DNA of 5,960 bases from Candidatus Dojkabacteria bacterium (GTDB lineage: Bacteria; Patescibacteriota; Dojkabacteria; B142; OLB20), in the NCBI GenBank assembly GCA_020429485.1, contig JAGQLK010000078.1:1-5960 (forward strand), given 5' to 3'. Below, piece by piece: positions 1-5,960 of this stretch. A program made the position numbers and the translations under genes. Under the pieces are notes generated by a model. It was given only the letters and a program-made list of their open reading frames with translations. It made no database searches and had not been told where the DNA came from. Within the stretch, counting starts at the first letter, position 1, and each line of letters opens with the position of its first letter.

Positions 1-1
1 T

Positions 2-235
2 AGAACACTTTTGAGTGGTGGTGCGCAAGTCAGGTTCATAGGTAATAGATTTAGTGCAATGGAAGGTCTAGACATAACTATACAATATCCAGATCAGATT
101 GATATGGGTGGCAGAGACTGTGTAAATCTTCATACTGGGCAATTAGTTCAAGATGGTAAAGAAACCATACTAGAATTAGAATACTTCGAAACGCCTGCTA
201 TGGATGAAATCACAATCGAAATTATCCAAGTTTGA
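2..235 (+). CDS. 3' end of an unrecognised protein (N-terminus outside the window)
   Basis: The reading frame is open from base 2 to the TGA at 233-235 and gives 77 residues. A TTG at position 11 could be read as a start, but codons before it are also open (Arg-Thr-Leu), no ribosome site precedes it and the left edge cuts the frame. It is therefore most likely the C-terminal part of a longer gene. The visible part looks beta-rich: alternating hydrophobic strands (QVRFIG, LDITIQY, ILELEYF, ITIEIIQV) separated by Gly/Asp turns. No signal peptide, membrane segment or catalytic motif is seen, and I do not recognise the family. The stop codon lies inside the -35 box of the promoter proposed for the next gene, so that gene is probably transcribed separately. 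Confidence 0.6.
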   Translation, partial: RTLLSGGAQVRFIGNRFSAMEGLDITIQYPDQIDMGGRDCVNLHTGQLVQDGKETILELEYFETPAMDEITIEIIQV

Positions 236-260
236 CTTGGAGTACTTTCATCCTTATCAT
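232..260 (+). promoter_or_regulatory. sigma-70-type promoter for the 273 gene
   Basis: A -35 box TTGACT (232-237) and a -10 box TATCAT (255-260) are separated by exactly 17 bases; each matches the bacterial consensus at five of six positions. Transcription would start near 267, only about six bases before the ATG at 273, giving an almost leaderless message. The -35 box overlaps the stop codon of the upstream gene. The call rests on consensus match only. Confidence 0.5.
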
Positions 261-272
261 TAACCATCTTTA

Positions 273-1004
273 ATGAACTTGATGAAAGACTTATCAACAA
301 GAGATAACAAAATAGCTGCAAAAATATTCCAATATCAACTTAATGCAACAACAGATGCTCACCTTGCTGACGAATTAATCTCTTTTCTTAATCATAAAGA
401 TCACTCACGCATTGATAATGCTCGAGTAAGACTACTACTAAAAGATATTCCCACAAATAATGATAGTTTCATTGCAGGCCTAGCCTATTGTCAATATTTA
501 ATGAATGGGTACTATGATTACATCTACCAATTTTTACTAATCAAATTTACCAGAACAATAGATAAACAGTCACTCTTAGATGAAATAAATAATGTTATCG
601 AGAGATATGCAGCAGAAATTGGTGTAAATGATGCTTACGCTGAATTCCCCGATGGAGAGATGCATTTTTTCATGCCTATGATACAGCTTATGCTACACAA
701 AATACCTTTTAAGGATACTTTTATCACAAGGTTCAATATCAATGAGGAGCTTATTGATTACAAAGAATTTGTGAAGGCAATGATACATGTACAGAAATTA
801 AATATTAGTAATAATAATAAGCAAGCAGACGCTATTGAAAAAGGCGACCATGATTATTCAACAAAGATTAAATATATATTTGAATATTCTGAGCGATCTA
901 ATAATCCTGAAGAATTTAGGTTAGCATGCGCCAATACTTTAAGAGCAGCATCAGGTTGGGATATTTGGTTTGTAAGATTATTAAAAATATTTATCCTAAT
1001 TTAG
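273..1004 (+). CDS. hypothetical protein, 243 residues, mostly helical
   Basis: A complete frame runs from ATG 273 to TAG 1002-1004. I do not recognise the family. The protein appears soluble and alpha-helical, with amphipathic stretches at about residues 14-60, 65-115 and 155-180. A charged, Asn-rich stretch at about 175-195 (LNISNNNKQAD) looks like a linker. The C-terminus is unusual: a tryptophan- and isoleucine-rich tail (SGWDIWFVRLLKIFILI) that could pack against a membrane or a partner. No signal peptide or catalytic motif is evident. The start follows the proposed TATCAT -10 box closely and has no Shine-Dalgarno sequence; a second in-frame ATG at 282 would leave a leader of about 15 bases and is possible. 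The 3' end overlaps the convergent TIM-barrel gene by 14 bases, so the last codons of both are encoded by the same DNA. Confidence 0.7.
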   Translation: MNLMKDLSTRDNKIAAKIFQYQLNATTDAHLADELISFLNHKDHSRIDNARVRLLLKDIPTNNDSFIAGLAYCQYLMNGYYDYIYQFLLIKFTRTIDKQSLLDEINNVIERYAAEIGVNDAYAEFPDGEMHFFMPMIQLMLHKIPFKDTFITRFNINEELIDYKEFVKAMIHVQKLNISNNNKQADAIEKGDHDYSTKIKYIFEYSERSNNPEEFRLACANTLRAASGWDIWFVRLLKIFILI

Positions 1005-1689
1005 ATTGAATATAATCCCATTCCTTCTCTAATTCGGGTATCTCGCTAACAACACTCTCAATAATTATTGGTACACCTAAATCTTTAACTAAATCAATGA
1101 GCTCTTCTTGCTCTGTTTGGTAGAGACATACATGACTACTTGGGCCATATCCGCTTAAATGAACCTCGGTAAGTTTATCTTCAAATGCAGCAATAAGCTC
1201 ATGTGCTAATTGTAATGTTGGATCTACTGTTAAGACATGATTTATATCAAGTACGAAATGCGCATCGAGTTCTTTGAAGTATTTTTCTAAATCAGAAACC
1301 AACTGCCCTTTATCTTTACGATTATCCATATTCTCTATAGCAAATGGAGCATTATATTCTTTAAAGACACTCCAGTTATGGACTCTATCTGGATGAATAA
1401 CAATAGAATCAATATTCAGCTTTGCTGAGATCAACTCTAGTTCAGCAAGGATACGTTTAGTTTCATCATCTTGATCATAATAAATCATAGCCGGAGCATG
1501 AATCGATATAAACTCGAAGCCATCCAAATATTCTTTAGGCATAGCTTTTAAGCTTGGAAGATGATCAGGATCGATTATATTTAGCTCAACAGCATTTACA
1601 CCTAGATCTAAAAATCTTTTGTAATGTTCTTTACTCCATCGATCTACATCAAGTTTGTACAAAACACCATTGCTAAAGCCTATTTTCAT
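991..1689 (-). CDS. TIM-barrel protein, AP endonuclease 2 / sugar phosphate isomerase-epimerase superfamily
   Basis: The 232-residue product shows the alternating strand/helix order of a TIM barrel. It starts with strand MKIGFSN, then has a strand ending in E35, FISIHAP (H64), IVIHPD (H99), FAIEN (E119), VLDINH (D148, H151), TEVHLSG (H177), SSHVCL (H186) and IIIES (E211). In order and strand placement these match the metal ligands of endonuclease IV (H69, H109, E145, D179, H182, H216, H231, E261), the reference for this superfamily; the ligand matching D229 appears to be Ser184. The protein is about 50 residues shorter than endonuclease IV. It could be a small AP endonuclease, but related sugar isomerases and epimerases share the fold, so substrate cannot be told. 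It is probably cytoplasmic. It starts at the ATG complementary to 1687-1689, with no Shine-Dalgarno sequence, diverges from the nucleotidyltransferase gene and converges on the 273 gene. Confidence 0.75.
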   Translation of the reverse strand: MKIGFSNGVLYKLDVDRWSKEHYKRFLDLGVNAVELNIIDPDHLPSLKAMPKEYLDGFEFISIHAPAMIYYDQDDETKRILAELELISAKLNIDSIVIHPDRVHNWSVFKEYNAPFAIENMDNRKDKGQLVSDLEKYFKELDAHFVLDINHVLTVDPTLQLAHELIAAFEDKLTEVHLSGYGPSSHVCLYQTEQEELIDLVKDLGVPIIIESVVSEIPELEKEWDYIQSKLG

Positions 1690-1697
1690 AATTAATT

Positions 1698-1726
1698 TTT
1701 AATATCATAAATAAGTGTTGTATAAT
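1698..1726 (+). promoter_or_regulatory. promoter upstream of the nucleotidyltransferase gene (perfect TATAAT)
   Basis: A perfect TATAAT lies at 1721-1726 in the 57-base region between the divergent genes. The hexamer 17 bases upstream (1698-1703, TTTAAT) is only a weak -35 match. Transcription would begin near 1733, downstream of the GTG at 1729, so translation would have to start at the ATG at 1747. Placed about 26 bases before that ATG, the same motif would also suit an archaeal TATA box driving a leaderless message, so it does not identify the domain of life. Confidence 0.45.
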
Positions 1727-1746
1727 GCGTGACTACAAATAAACCA

Positions 1747-2787
1747 ATGACTCCAGAAATAGCTTACACTCCTGAGAGTGATGAACAAGTAACTTCTGCC
1801 CCAGCATTTACTTATCTTATGGATACGAGTGGTATCACTTACTATTCGACGGGTGCAAACACCCATCCTTTTGCGAATACCATTAGAACTACCGCTGTCT
1901 ATTTTCCTGATCCATATGGTAATAGAATTTCACTTTTAACTGGTCAAGCATATTCTAAGCATATCGTACACGGGTATGTATCAGAAGATCAAGTTGCAGC
2001 AATACCAAATAGAGCACAAAATCATAACAACTTAATCTTTGACCATGATCCAGTAACTCAAGAAAAGATTTTAGGGGTAGATACAAGTAGAGTCGCTTAC
2101 ATGTTCGATCCACATTGCGCGTTACAAAGTGTATTAGAAGGTAACAATTACTATATCGATGTAGTACGTAGACGTGTTGATACCATAGTTACACTTATGT
2201 TAAATGCAGGTATACCATATGAAGACTTAGGGTTATATGGAAGCTTACAAGTAGGATTAGTTCCGCAAGACCCAAGTGAATTAAGAAGATTTAACGATGT
2301 TGATCTAGTTGTAACTGGTACGGAGCATTATGACAAAGTAGTTCAGCTTGCTGCTACCTATCATGATGGTGCAAATGATTGGAAGAAAACTGCTGTGCGT
2401 TTCCAGCATAATCTTGCAGCTAGAAAGCGAAGACAACAATTATCTAAACTTCACTTATATGATGGTGAAGGTGAGTTTTTCTCAGATGTAAAAGTAGTTC
2501 CTGCCCCTGGACAGATACCTTCAGTTACGGACCTAGGTGTACTACAAGATGGAGTAAATATCTTATTTGAATACACTGTAATAGAAGCGTATGAAAGTCT
2601 TGGATATCCAGCTATCTGGACTGTAGCTAATGCCGATGGCCATCAACTTCAGATTTATTCAAGAATGTACGATAACATTGGAGCTGCAGGTGTTGGTGAC
2701 ATGATTACAGCTGTAGGAAGAATGAATCATCGCGGCGACTTATTGGTACTTACTGATAATGAACATCATCATATTTATCCAACTTAA
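1747..2787 (+). CDS. nucleotidyltransferase-fold protein (DNA polymerase beta superfamily), COG1665-like
   Basis: Counting from ATG 1747 the product has 346 residues. An in-frame GTG at 1729 would add six, but it lies too close behind the TATAAT box to be in the message. The central domain has the nucleotidyltransferase signature: LGLYGS with G165-S166, G170, then NDVDLVV with D184 and D186, and a likely third carboxylate D247 in FSDVKVV. All three metal-binding acids seem present, so the enzyme should be active. About 160 residues precede this domain, beginning with a beta-rich part (residues 20-75) with a VYFPDPYG motif. The last 70 residues (GDMITAVGRM, then HHHIYP) look like a small beta-barrel. 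From memory this three-part plan resembles the mainly archaeal COG1665 predicted nucleotidyltransferases; that match was not searched. The substrate is unknown. It is cytoplasmic, with a small membrane-protein gene 11 bases downstream. Confidence 0.7.
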   Translation: MTPEIAYTPESDEQVTSAPAFTYLMDTSGITYYSTGANTHPFANTIRTTAVYFPDPYGNRISLLTGQAYSKHIVHGYVSEDQVAAIPNRAQNHNNLIFDHDPVTQEKILGVDTSRVAYMFDPHCALQSVLEGNNYYIDVVRRRVDTIVTLMLNAGIPYEDLGLYGSLQVGLVPQDPSELRRFNDVDLVVTGTEHYDKVVQLAATYHDGANDWKKTAVRFQHNLAARKRRQQLSKLHLYDGEGEFFSDVKVVPAPGQIPSVTDLGVLQDGVNILFEYTVIEAYESLGYPAIWTVANADGHQLQIYSRMYDNIGAAGVGDMITAVGRMNHRGDLLVLTDNEHHHIYPT

Positions 2788-2798
2788 TAACAAAAATA

Positions 2799-2996
2799 AT
2801 GGAAAATAATAGAGGACACTGGGGATACGACTTAATGGCAATCGGAGGTCTATTTTATGGATCTGGAGAAGCTATACAATACGTAGCTAATCATGAACCT
2901 GCTCACGCTGTAGTAGCAATAGGTGTACTGATGCTAGCGACAGGTTTAGCAATTTGGAATCATTGGGATCAGATAAACGATAAATATTTCAACTAG
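2799..2996 (+). CDS. small membrane protein, 65 residues, two predicted membrane segments
   Basis: The short frame runs from ATG 2799 to TAG at 2994-2996, 11 bases after the nucleotidyltransferase stop. Two hydrophobic stretches are visible, about residues 10-30 (with GGLFYGSG) and 35-55 (AVVAIGVLMLATGLAIW), separated by a short polar turn (NHEPAH). The second is a convincing membrane helix; the first is glycine-rich and weaker. The tail (NHWDQINDKYFN) is polar. No family is recognised. The spacer is A-rich with no Shine-Dalgarno sequence, so translation probably depends on readthrough from, or proximity to, the upstream gene. The tight spacing suggests co-expression with the nucleotidyltransferase, but a functional link is inference. 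Confidence 0.6.
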   Translation: MENNRGHWGYDLMAIGGLFYGSGEAIQYVANHEPAHAVVAIGVLMLATGLAIWNHWDQINDKYFN

Positions 2997-3003
2997 CCTA
3001 AAA

Positions 3004-3032
3004 TTGCTCTTTGCCTAGGAACAAAGTAAAAT
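3004..3032 (+). promoter_or_regulatory. sigma-70-type promoter for the 3056 gene
   Basis: A -35 box TTGCTC (3004-3009) and a -10 box TAAAAT (3027-3032) are separated by 17 bases in the 59-base gap between two genes. The expected transcription start is near 3039, leaving a leader of about 17 bases with no Shine-Dalgarno sequence. This suggests that the 3056-3542-4335 group can be expressed independently of the nucleotidyltransferase. The spacer contains a short dyad, CTTTG (3009-3013) and CAAAG (3022-3026). The call is by consensus only. Confidence 0.4.
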
Positions 3033-3055
3033 ACAAGTAATTTATTATTCTTTTT

Positions 3056-3538
3056 ATGGATACAAAAAAATCATATTTCAAGTGGGGTCTAATCGTTGGA
3101 GGCATTGGAGCAGCAGTTGCCTTTATTGGGTCTATCCCCTTTCTTAGCTGCCTGGTATTACCTATCACATGTTGCGGATTCTTCTTATTCGGTGGTGCTT
3201 CTGGATATATGGCAGCCAAAGAAGATAATCTTAAATCAGATAATATGGGCGAAGTAGTAAAAATTGGTGCTTTCAGTGGACTTGTAACAGGTACAATCAG
3301 AGGTCTTGTAAGCATGATTATGTCTATTCTTGTAGCAGTAATATTTGGAACAGCTGTTGCATTTACTACAATTTCTGGTTTGGAAGGCGATTCAAGCGAT
3401 GCTGTAGCTGGAACAATCAATATTGGTTTCCAAATTATTGCAGCACTTATTAGTCTTGTAATCACTATTGGTTTAGATGGAGTCTTTGGAATCATTGGTG
3501 CAATTATTTTTGCAGCGATGAATAACGATAAGAAATAA
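3056..3538 (+). CDS. glycine-rich integral membrane protein, 160 residues
   Basis: The frame runs from ATG 3056 to TAA 3536-3538. Four hydrophobic stretches fit membrane helices: about residues 11-31, 33-54, 67-106 (long, possibly a helical hairpin around R82) and 121-155. Charged loops lie at 55-69 (AAKEDNLKSDN) and around 110-116. A cytosolic N-terminus is likely (DTKKS...K). Small-residue motifs are frequent (GGIGAA, GGASG, GLVTGT), as in tightly packed helix bundles. The pattern of a Cys pair (C39-C40) followed by Leu and Gly-Gly, then an Ala-rich segment, resembles widespread uncharacterised bacterial and archaeal membrane proteins that I recall, but I cannot name the family. No transport or catalytic motif is seen. 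A kinase-like gene begins three bases after its stop, so the two are probably one transcript. Confidence 0.7.
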   Translation: MDTKKSYFKWGLIVGGIGAAVAFIGSIPFLSCLVLPITCCGFFLFGGASGYMAAKEDNLKSDNMGEVVKIGAFSGLVTGTIRGLVSMIMSILVAVIFGTAVAFTTISGLEGDSSDAVAGTINIGFQIIAALISLVITIGLDGVFGIIGAIIFAAMNNDKK

Positions 3539-3541
3539 TCT

Positions 3542-4342
3542 ATGCTTCCTGATGCTAGAGAAATAGGTGTATTTCCTAGAGAATTTAATATTGCAGATTT
3601 AGATGCGCCTGTAGCTGAAAGTTACGGTAGTGTTGGTACACGAGTTGAACACGCTAGACTTGAAAATGATACTGAAGTAATAGTATTCCATGACTATCGA
3701 GCAAGACTTGAAGGGGCAGCTTATCTTGTAAGCGAGGATATGGGTTTTAATTTAATTCCTCCTACATCTCCAGCATTTGAAGAAACCAGACAGTTATTTA
3801 TTCCGAGTAGATTAGGTGAGAACTACGACTACGGTTCTCCTGAAATGAGACAACAAATCCTTAAGGTAGATATCTTTGACTACATTACAGCTCGTAAAGA
3901 CCAACAGGGATATAGACGTACTCCATTGAGTCAAAATCATAGAGTAATTGGAGGTATGATAGTGCCACATGATTTTGAAATGTCGTTTACTGAACCAAAT
4001 AGACGAGCATTTCATAGAGACTTTTCTCTAGGAGCTGAGCTTCCAAGAGATGTTATCAATAACCTTAATCACTTTAGAAATAGTCCAGATCTACAGACTC
4101 AGTTGCGGAATGATATGCTACAGTTACAATTCAATGATCTAGAAATTGATCAACTGTTTGAGAGAGCGTTTGCGGTTGCTAGTATTTTGGGAAATCAGAG
4201 TATTGCTACACTTACAGTTAAAGATATTGCCCGCGGCAGACTGCGTAATAAATTTACTTTAGGTATGATGCGTCAACTAGATCAATTAGCGATTGAACAA
4301 GATCAACAAAGAATTGCGTATTATAAGAATCTTTATGGCTAA
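3542..4342 (+). CDS. protein resembling PI3/PI4-kinase-like (SCO1664/HipA-type) proteins, probably degenerate
   Basis: The 266-residue product starts at ATG 3542, three bases after the preceding stop. Residues 56-75 ([20 protein letters not shown]) closely follow the helix and loop 'REVAAYLL...LG..LVPPT' of bacterial PI3/PI4-kinase-like proteins such as the SCO1664 family. Further on, FDYITARKD (residues 112-120, D120) sits where those proteins have their 'FD...NxDR' catalytic loop, and VPHDFEMSF (D144) where they have 'IDHGLSF'. Two expected features are missing: the ATP-binding Lys before the first helix (the strand reads VIVFHD), and the Arg/Asn after D120 (the sequence is QQGYRR). It may be a pseudokinase or a divergent enzyme. 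The C-terminal 90 residues are helical and Gln-rich, with a possible coiled coil near 240-260. No membrane segment is seen. The family call comes from motif memory and is tentative. Confidence 0.5.
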   Translation: MLPDAREIGVFPREFNIADLDAPVAESYGSVGTRVEHARLENDTEVIVFHDYRARLEGAAYLVSEDMGFNLIPPTSPAFEETRQLFIPSRLGENYDYGSPEMRQQILKVDIFDYITARKDQQGYRRTPLSQNHRVIGGMIVPHDFEMSFTEPNRRAFHRDFSLGAELPRDVINNLNHFRNSPDLQTQLRNDMLQLQFNDLEIDQLFERAFAVASILGNQSIATLTVKDIARGRLRNKFTLGMMRQLDQLAIEQDQQRIAYYKNLYG

Positions 4343-5960
4343 TCTACACAAAGAAAAATCAAATTATTTAAAGCAACATGCTGATAATCCAGTAAATTGG
4401 TATGCATGGTCTGATGAAGTATTCGAAAAGGCTAAAGCAGAAGATAAACCAATATTCCTATCCATAGGATATTCAACCTGCCATTGGTGCCACGTAATGG
4501 CCAAGGAATCCTTTATGGATGATAAAGTCGCATCTATTCTTAACGAAAACTTTATTGCAATCAAAGTAGATCGCGAAGAAAGGCCAGATATAGATAATTA
4601 CTACATGCAGGTATCACAGATCATGACTGGTTCTGGTGGCTGGCCACTAACAATTTTTATGACACCTGAAAAAGAACCGTTTTTTGCAGGCACATATTTC
4701 CCAAAAGACGATATGTTTGGTCGAATAGGCTTTATTAATTTACTGCAAGAGATAATAAATCTATGGACCAATAAGAGATCGGAAGCAATAAATGTTGCAA
4801 AGGAAATTACTCATGCTCTCGAAAATTTTCAAAATCAAGCTATTAAAACTAATCCCGATTTAGACTACTCTACATTGATAAGAAGCACTTTAGATAAAGC
4901 TGGATCAGAGTTTGATGCTGAAAATGGTGGTTTTGGAACAAGTATGAAGTTTCCTGAGATAACTAGGCTATTATTCTTACTCAATAACAAACATTCATTA
5001 AGTAATATTACTAGAACTCTGGATAAAATGGGCACTAGGGCGCTATATGATCATATCGAAGGAGGATTTCATCGCTACAGTATCACTTCAGACTGGAATA
5101 CCCCTCACTTTGAGAAGATGCTATACGATCAAGCGCTAATGATATCTTTATACAGTGAATATATTATCAAACTTGGTGAGAATAAGGATTATGAACATAT
5201 TATTAGAGAGACTATTAGTTTTGTTCATGAAAACTTCTTAGACAAATCAGGTGGATATTATACAGCGATAGATGCTGATAGCAATGGTAACGAAGGAGAA
5301 TATTACTTATGGAGCTATGATGAACTTAATAAATTACTATCCGATAAAGAGCTAACTTTCTTGGTAACTTATTTCGGAGTAACAGAAAAGGGTAATTATA
5401 TCGATCCTCTATCAGATGAAAAGACTGATAAAAATCTACTTTATTGCAAAGAGTTTAATAGAAGCAAAGAAGCTGCTTCAATTTTAAATAAGCTAAAGAA
5501 AGCAAGAACCGAAAGATTACATCCCGAGGTTGATAACAAAGTAATTACGGATTGGAATAGTCTATATTTATCTGCACTCTGCGATGCTTATAAGGCTTTA
5601 AAAGATTCTCGTATACTTGATCAGGCAAATGATTTAGCAATGTTTCTAACTAATCATTCGCAACTTAGACATGTGATTTCCTACACAAAGGATTCTGACA
5701 CTGGATTTCTTGATGATTATGCTTACCTTATCGCAGCTCTGATTAAACTCTACTCTATTACTTTTGAGAGTAAGTATTTAAGTAAGATTTCAAACTTGAT
5801 AGATAACACCGTCAAAAATTTCTGGGATGAAGACAGTAGTAAATTTTTCCATAACCCCAAAAGTATTGATGAATTAGGATTTAATTCAAAAGACTCCTTC
5901 GATAATTTAACACCTGCTGGCAATGCAATTATGTATTCTAACTTAGTCCTTGCCAGTCAC
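4335..5960 (+). CDS. DUF255 / YyaL (SPATA20-type) thioredoxin-domain protein, 3' end outside the window
   Basis: The frame is open for 542 codons from ATG 4335 to the window edge. The N-terminal DsbH-like thioredoxin domain (about residues 1-125) carries the start motif HKEKSNYL, the redox motif CHWC (49-52), DREERPD (79-85), GGWPLT (101-106) and GTYFP (119-123). The rest is the alpha/alpha-barrel half related to N-acylglucosamine 2-epimerases: GGFG (198-201) with KFP (205-207), GGFHRY (243-248), PHFEKMLYD (257-265), DADS (313-316), TDWNSL (405-410), LDDYAYL (459-465) and TPAGN (526-530). These are hallmark COG1331 motifs. Members usually have 600-700 residues, so roughly 60-150 are missing on the right. 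No signal peptide is seen, so it is probably cytoplasmic. The biochemical role of the family is not established, though its CxxC suggests a redox function. The start overlaps the preceding stop by eight bases (ATGGCTAA), implying translational coupling. Confidence 0.93.
   Translation, partial: MANLHKEKSNYLKQHADNPVNWYAWSDEVFEKAKAEDKPIFLSIGYSTCHWCHVMAKESFMDDKVASILNENFIAIKVDREERPDIDNYYMQVSQIMTGSGGWPLTIFMTPEKEPFFAGTYFPKDDMFGRIGFINLLQEIINLWTNKRSEAINVAKEITHALENFQNQAIKTNPDLDYSTLIRSTLDKAGSEFDAENGGFGTSMKFPEITRLLFLLNNKHSLSNITRTLDKMGTRALYDHIEGGFHRYSITSDWNTPHFEKMLYDQALMISLYSEYIIKLGENKDYEHIIRETISFVHENFLDKSGGYYTAIDADSNGNEGEYYLWSYDELNKLLSDKELTFLVTYFGVTEKGNYIDPLSDEKTDKNLLYCKEFNRSKEAASILNKLKKARTERLHPEVDNKVITDWNSLYLSALCDAYKALKDSRILDQANDLAMFLTNHSQLRHVISYTKDSDTGFLDDYAYLIAALIKLYSITFESKYLSKISNLIDNTVKNFWDEDSSKFFHNPKSIDELGFNSKDSFDNLTPAGNAIMYSNLVLASH

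Noticed and set aside
1747..2996. CBASS-type defence operon
   Set aside because: The nucleotidyltransferase has a long N-terminal region and a C-terminal beta-domain unlike CD-NTases. No Cap2/Cap3-type ancillary gene or known effector domain is present, so only the loose resemblance is kept as a finding.
3009..3026. Short inverted repeat CTTTG-8-CAAAG as a terminator for the small membrane protein gene
   Set aside because: The stem is only five base pairs, is low in GC and has no T-run on the plus strand. It falls within the spacer of the proposed promoter, where it could at most be a weak operator.
2998..3495. Long minus-strand open frame (165 codons) opposite the 160-residue membrane protein
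   Set aside because: Its Pro/Ile/Thr-rich product is the typical antisense image of a hydrophobic gene. The plus-strand frame has coherent membrane helices, a promoter and operon spacing.
3812..4015. Minus-strand open frame of 67 codons
   Set aside because: It lies entirely inside the kinase-like gene on the other strand and has no promoter or family resemblance.
4364..4564. Minus-strand open frame of 66 codons
   Set aside because: It is opposite the most conserved part of the DUF255 thioredoxin domain, so it is an antisense shadow.
4335..5960. Alternative genetic code (TGA read as Gly, as in some candidate-phyla bacteria)
   Set aside because: No in-frame TGA or other stop occurs in the 542 codons, and conserved glycines are encoded by GGN. 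The sequence needs only the standard code.

Overview
The window is AT-rich (roughly 35-37% GC by eye) and densely coding. It holds eight genes: one cut off at the left edge, one cut off at the right edge and six complete. No rRNA, tRNA, insertion sequence, CRISPR array or convincing terminator is visible, and no gene-free stretch exceeds 60 bases. The organism cannot be named from this sequence. Compact spacing, overlapping genes, many unassignable proteins and a lack of Shine-Dalgarno sequences fit a small-genome uncultured bacterium of the candidate phyla radiation (Patescibacteria). Two promoter-like sites with bacterial sigma-70 boxes at exact 17-base spacing favour a bacterium over a DPANN archaeon, but the archaeal alternative is not excluded. 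The genetic code appears standard: the long DUF255 gene reads through 542 codons without a stop.

Left part (1-1689): the 3' end of an unrecognised gene is followed by a good promoter (TTGACT-17-TATCAT) and an unrecognised 243-residue helical protein. That gene converges on, and overlaps by 14 bases, a minus-strand gene. The minus-strand gene encodes a short TIM-barrel protein of the AP endonuclease 2 / sugar isomerase-epimerase superfamily that keeps most of the endonuclease IV-type metal ligands.

Right part (1721-5960): five plus-strand genes follow, divergent from the TIM-barrel gene. They are a nucleotidyltransferase-fold protein with an intact GS...DxD...D site, which resembles a mainly archaeal family; a 65-residue membrane protein 11 bases downstream; a 160-residue glycine-rich membrane protein behind its own likely promoter; a protein resembling PI3/PI4-kinase-like (SCO1664/HipA-type) proteins but lacking key kinase residues, 3 bases downstream; and a DUF255/YyaL (SPATA20) thioredoxin-domain protein whose start overlaps the preceding stop by 8 bases.

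The last three are probably co-transcribed and translationally coupled. The nucleotidyltransferase and small membrane protein form a second tight pair. No shared pathway can be demonstrated. The most interesting points are the degenerate kinase-like protein coupled to the DUF255 protein, the nucleotidyltransferase/small-membrane-protein pair, and the uniform absence of Shine-Dalgarno sequences.
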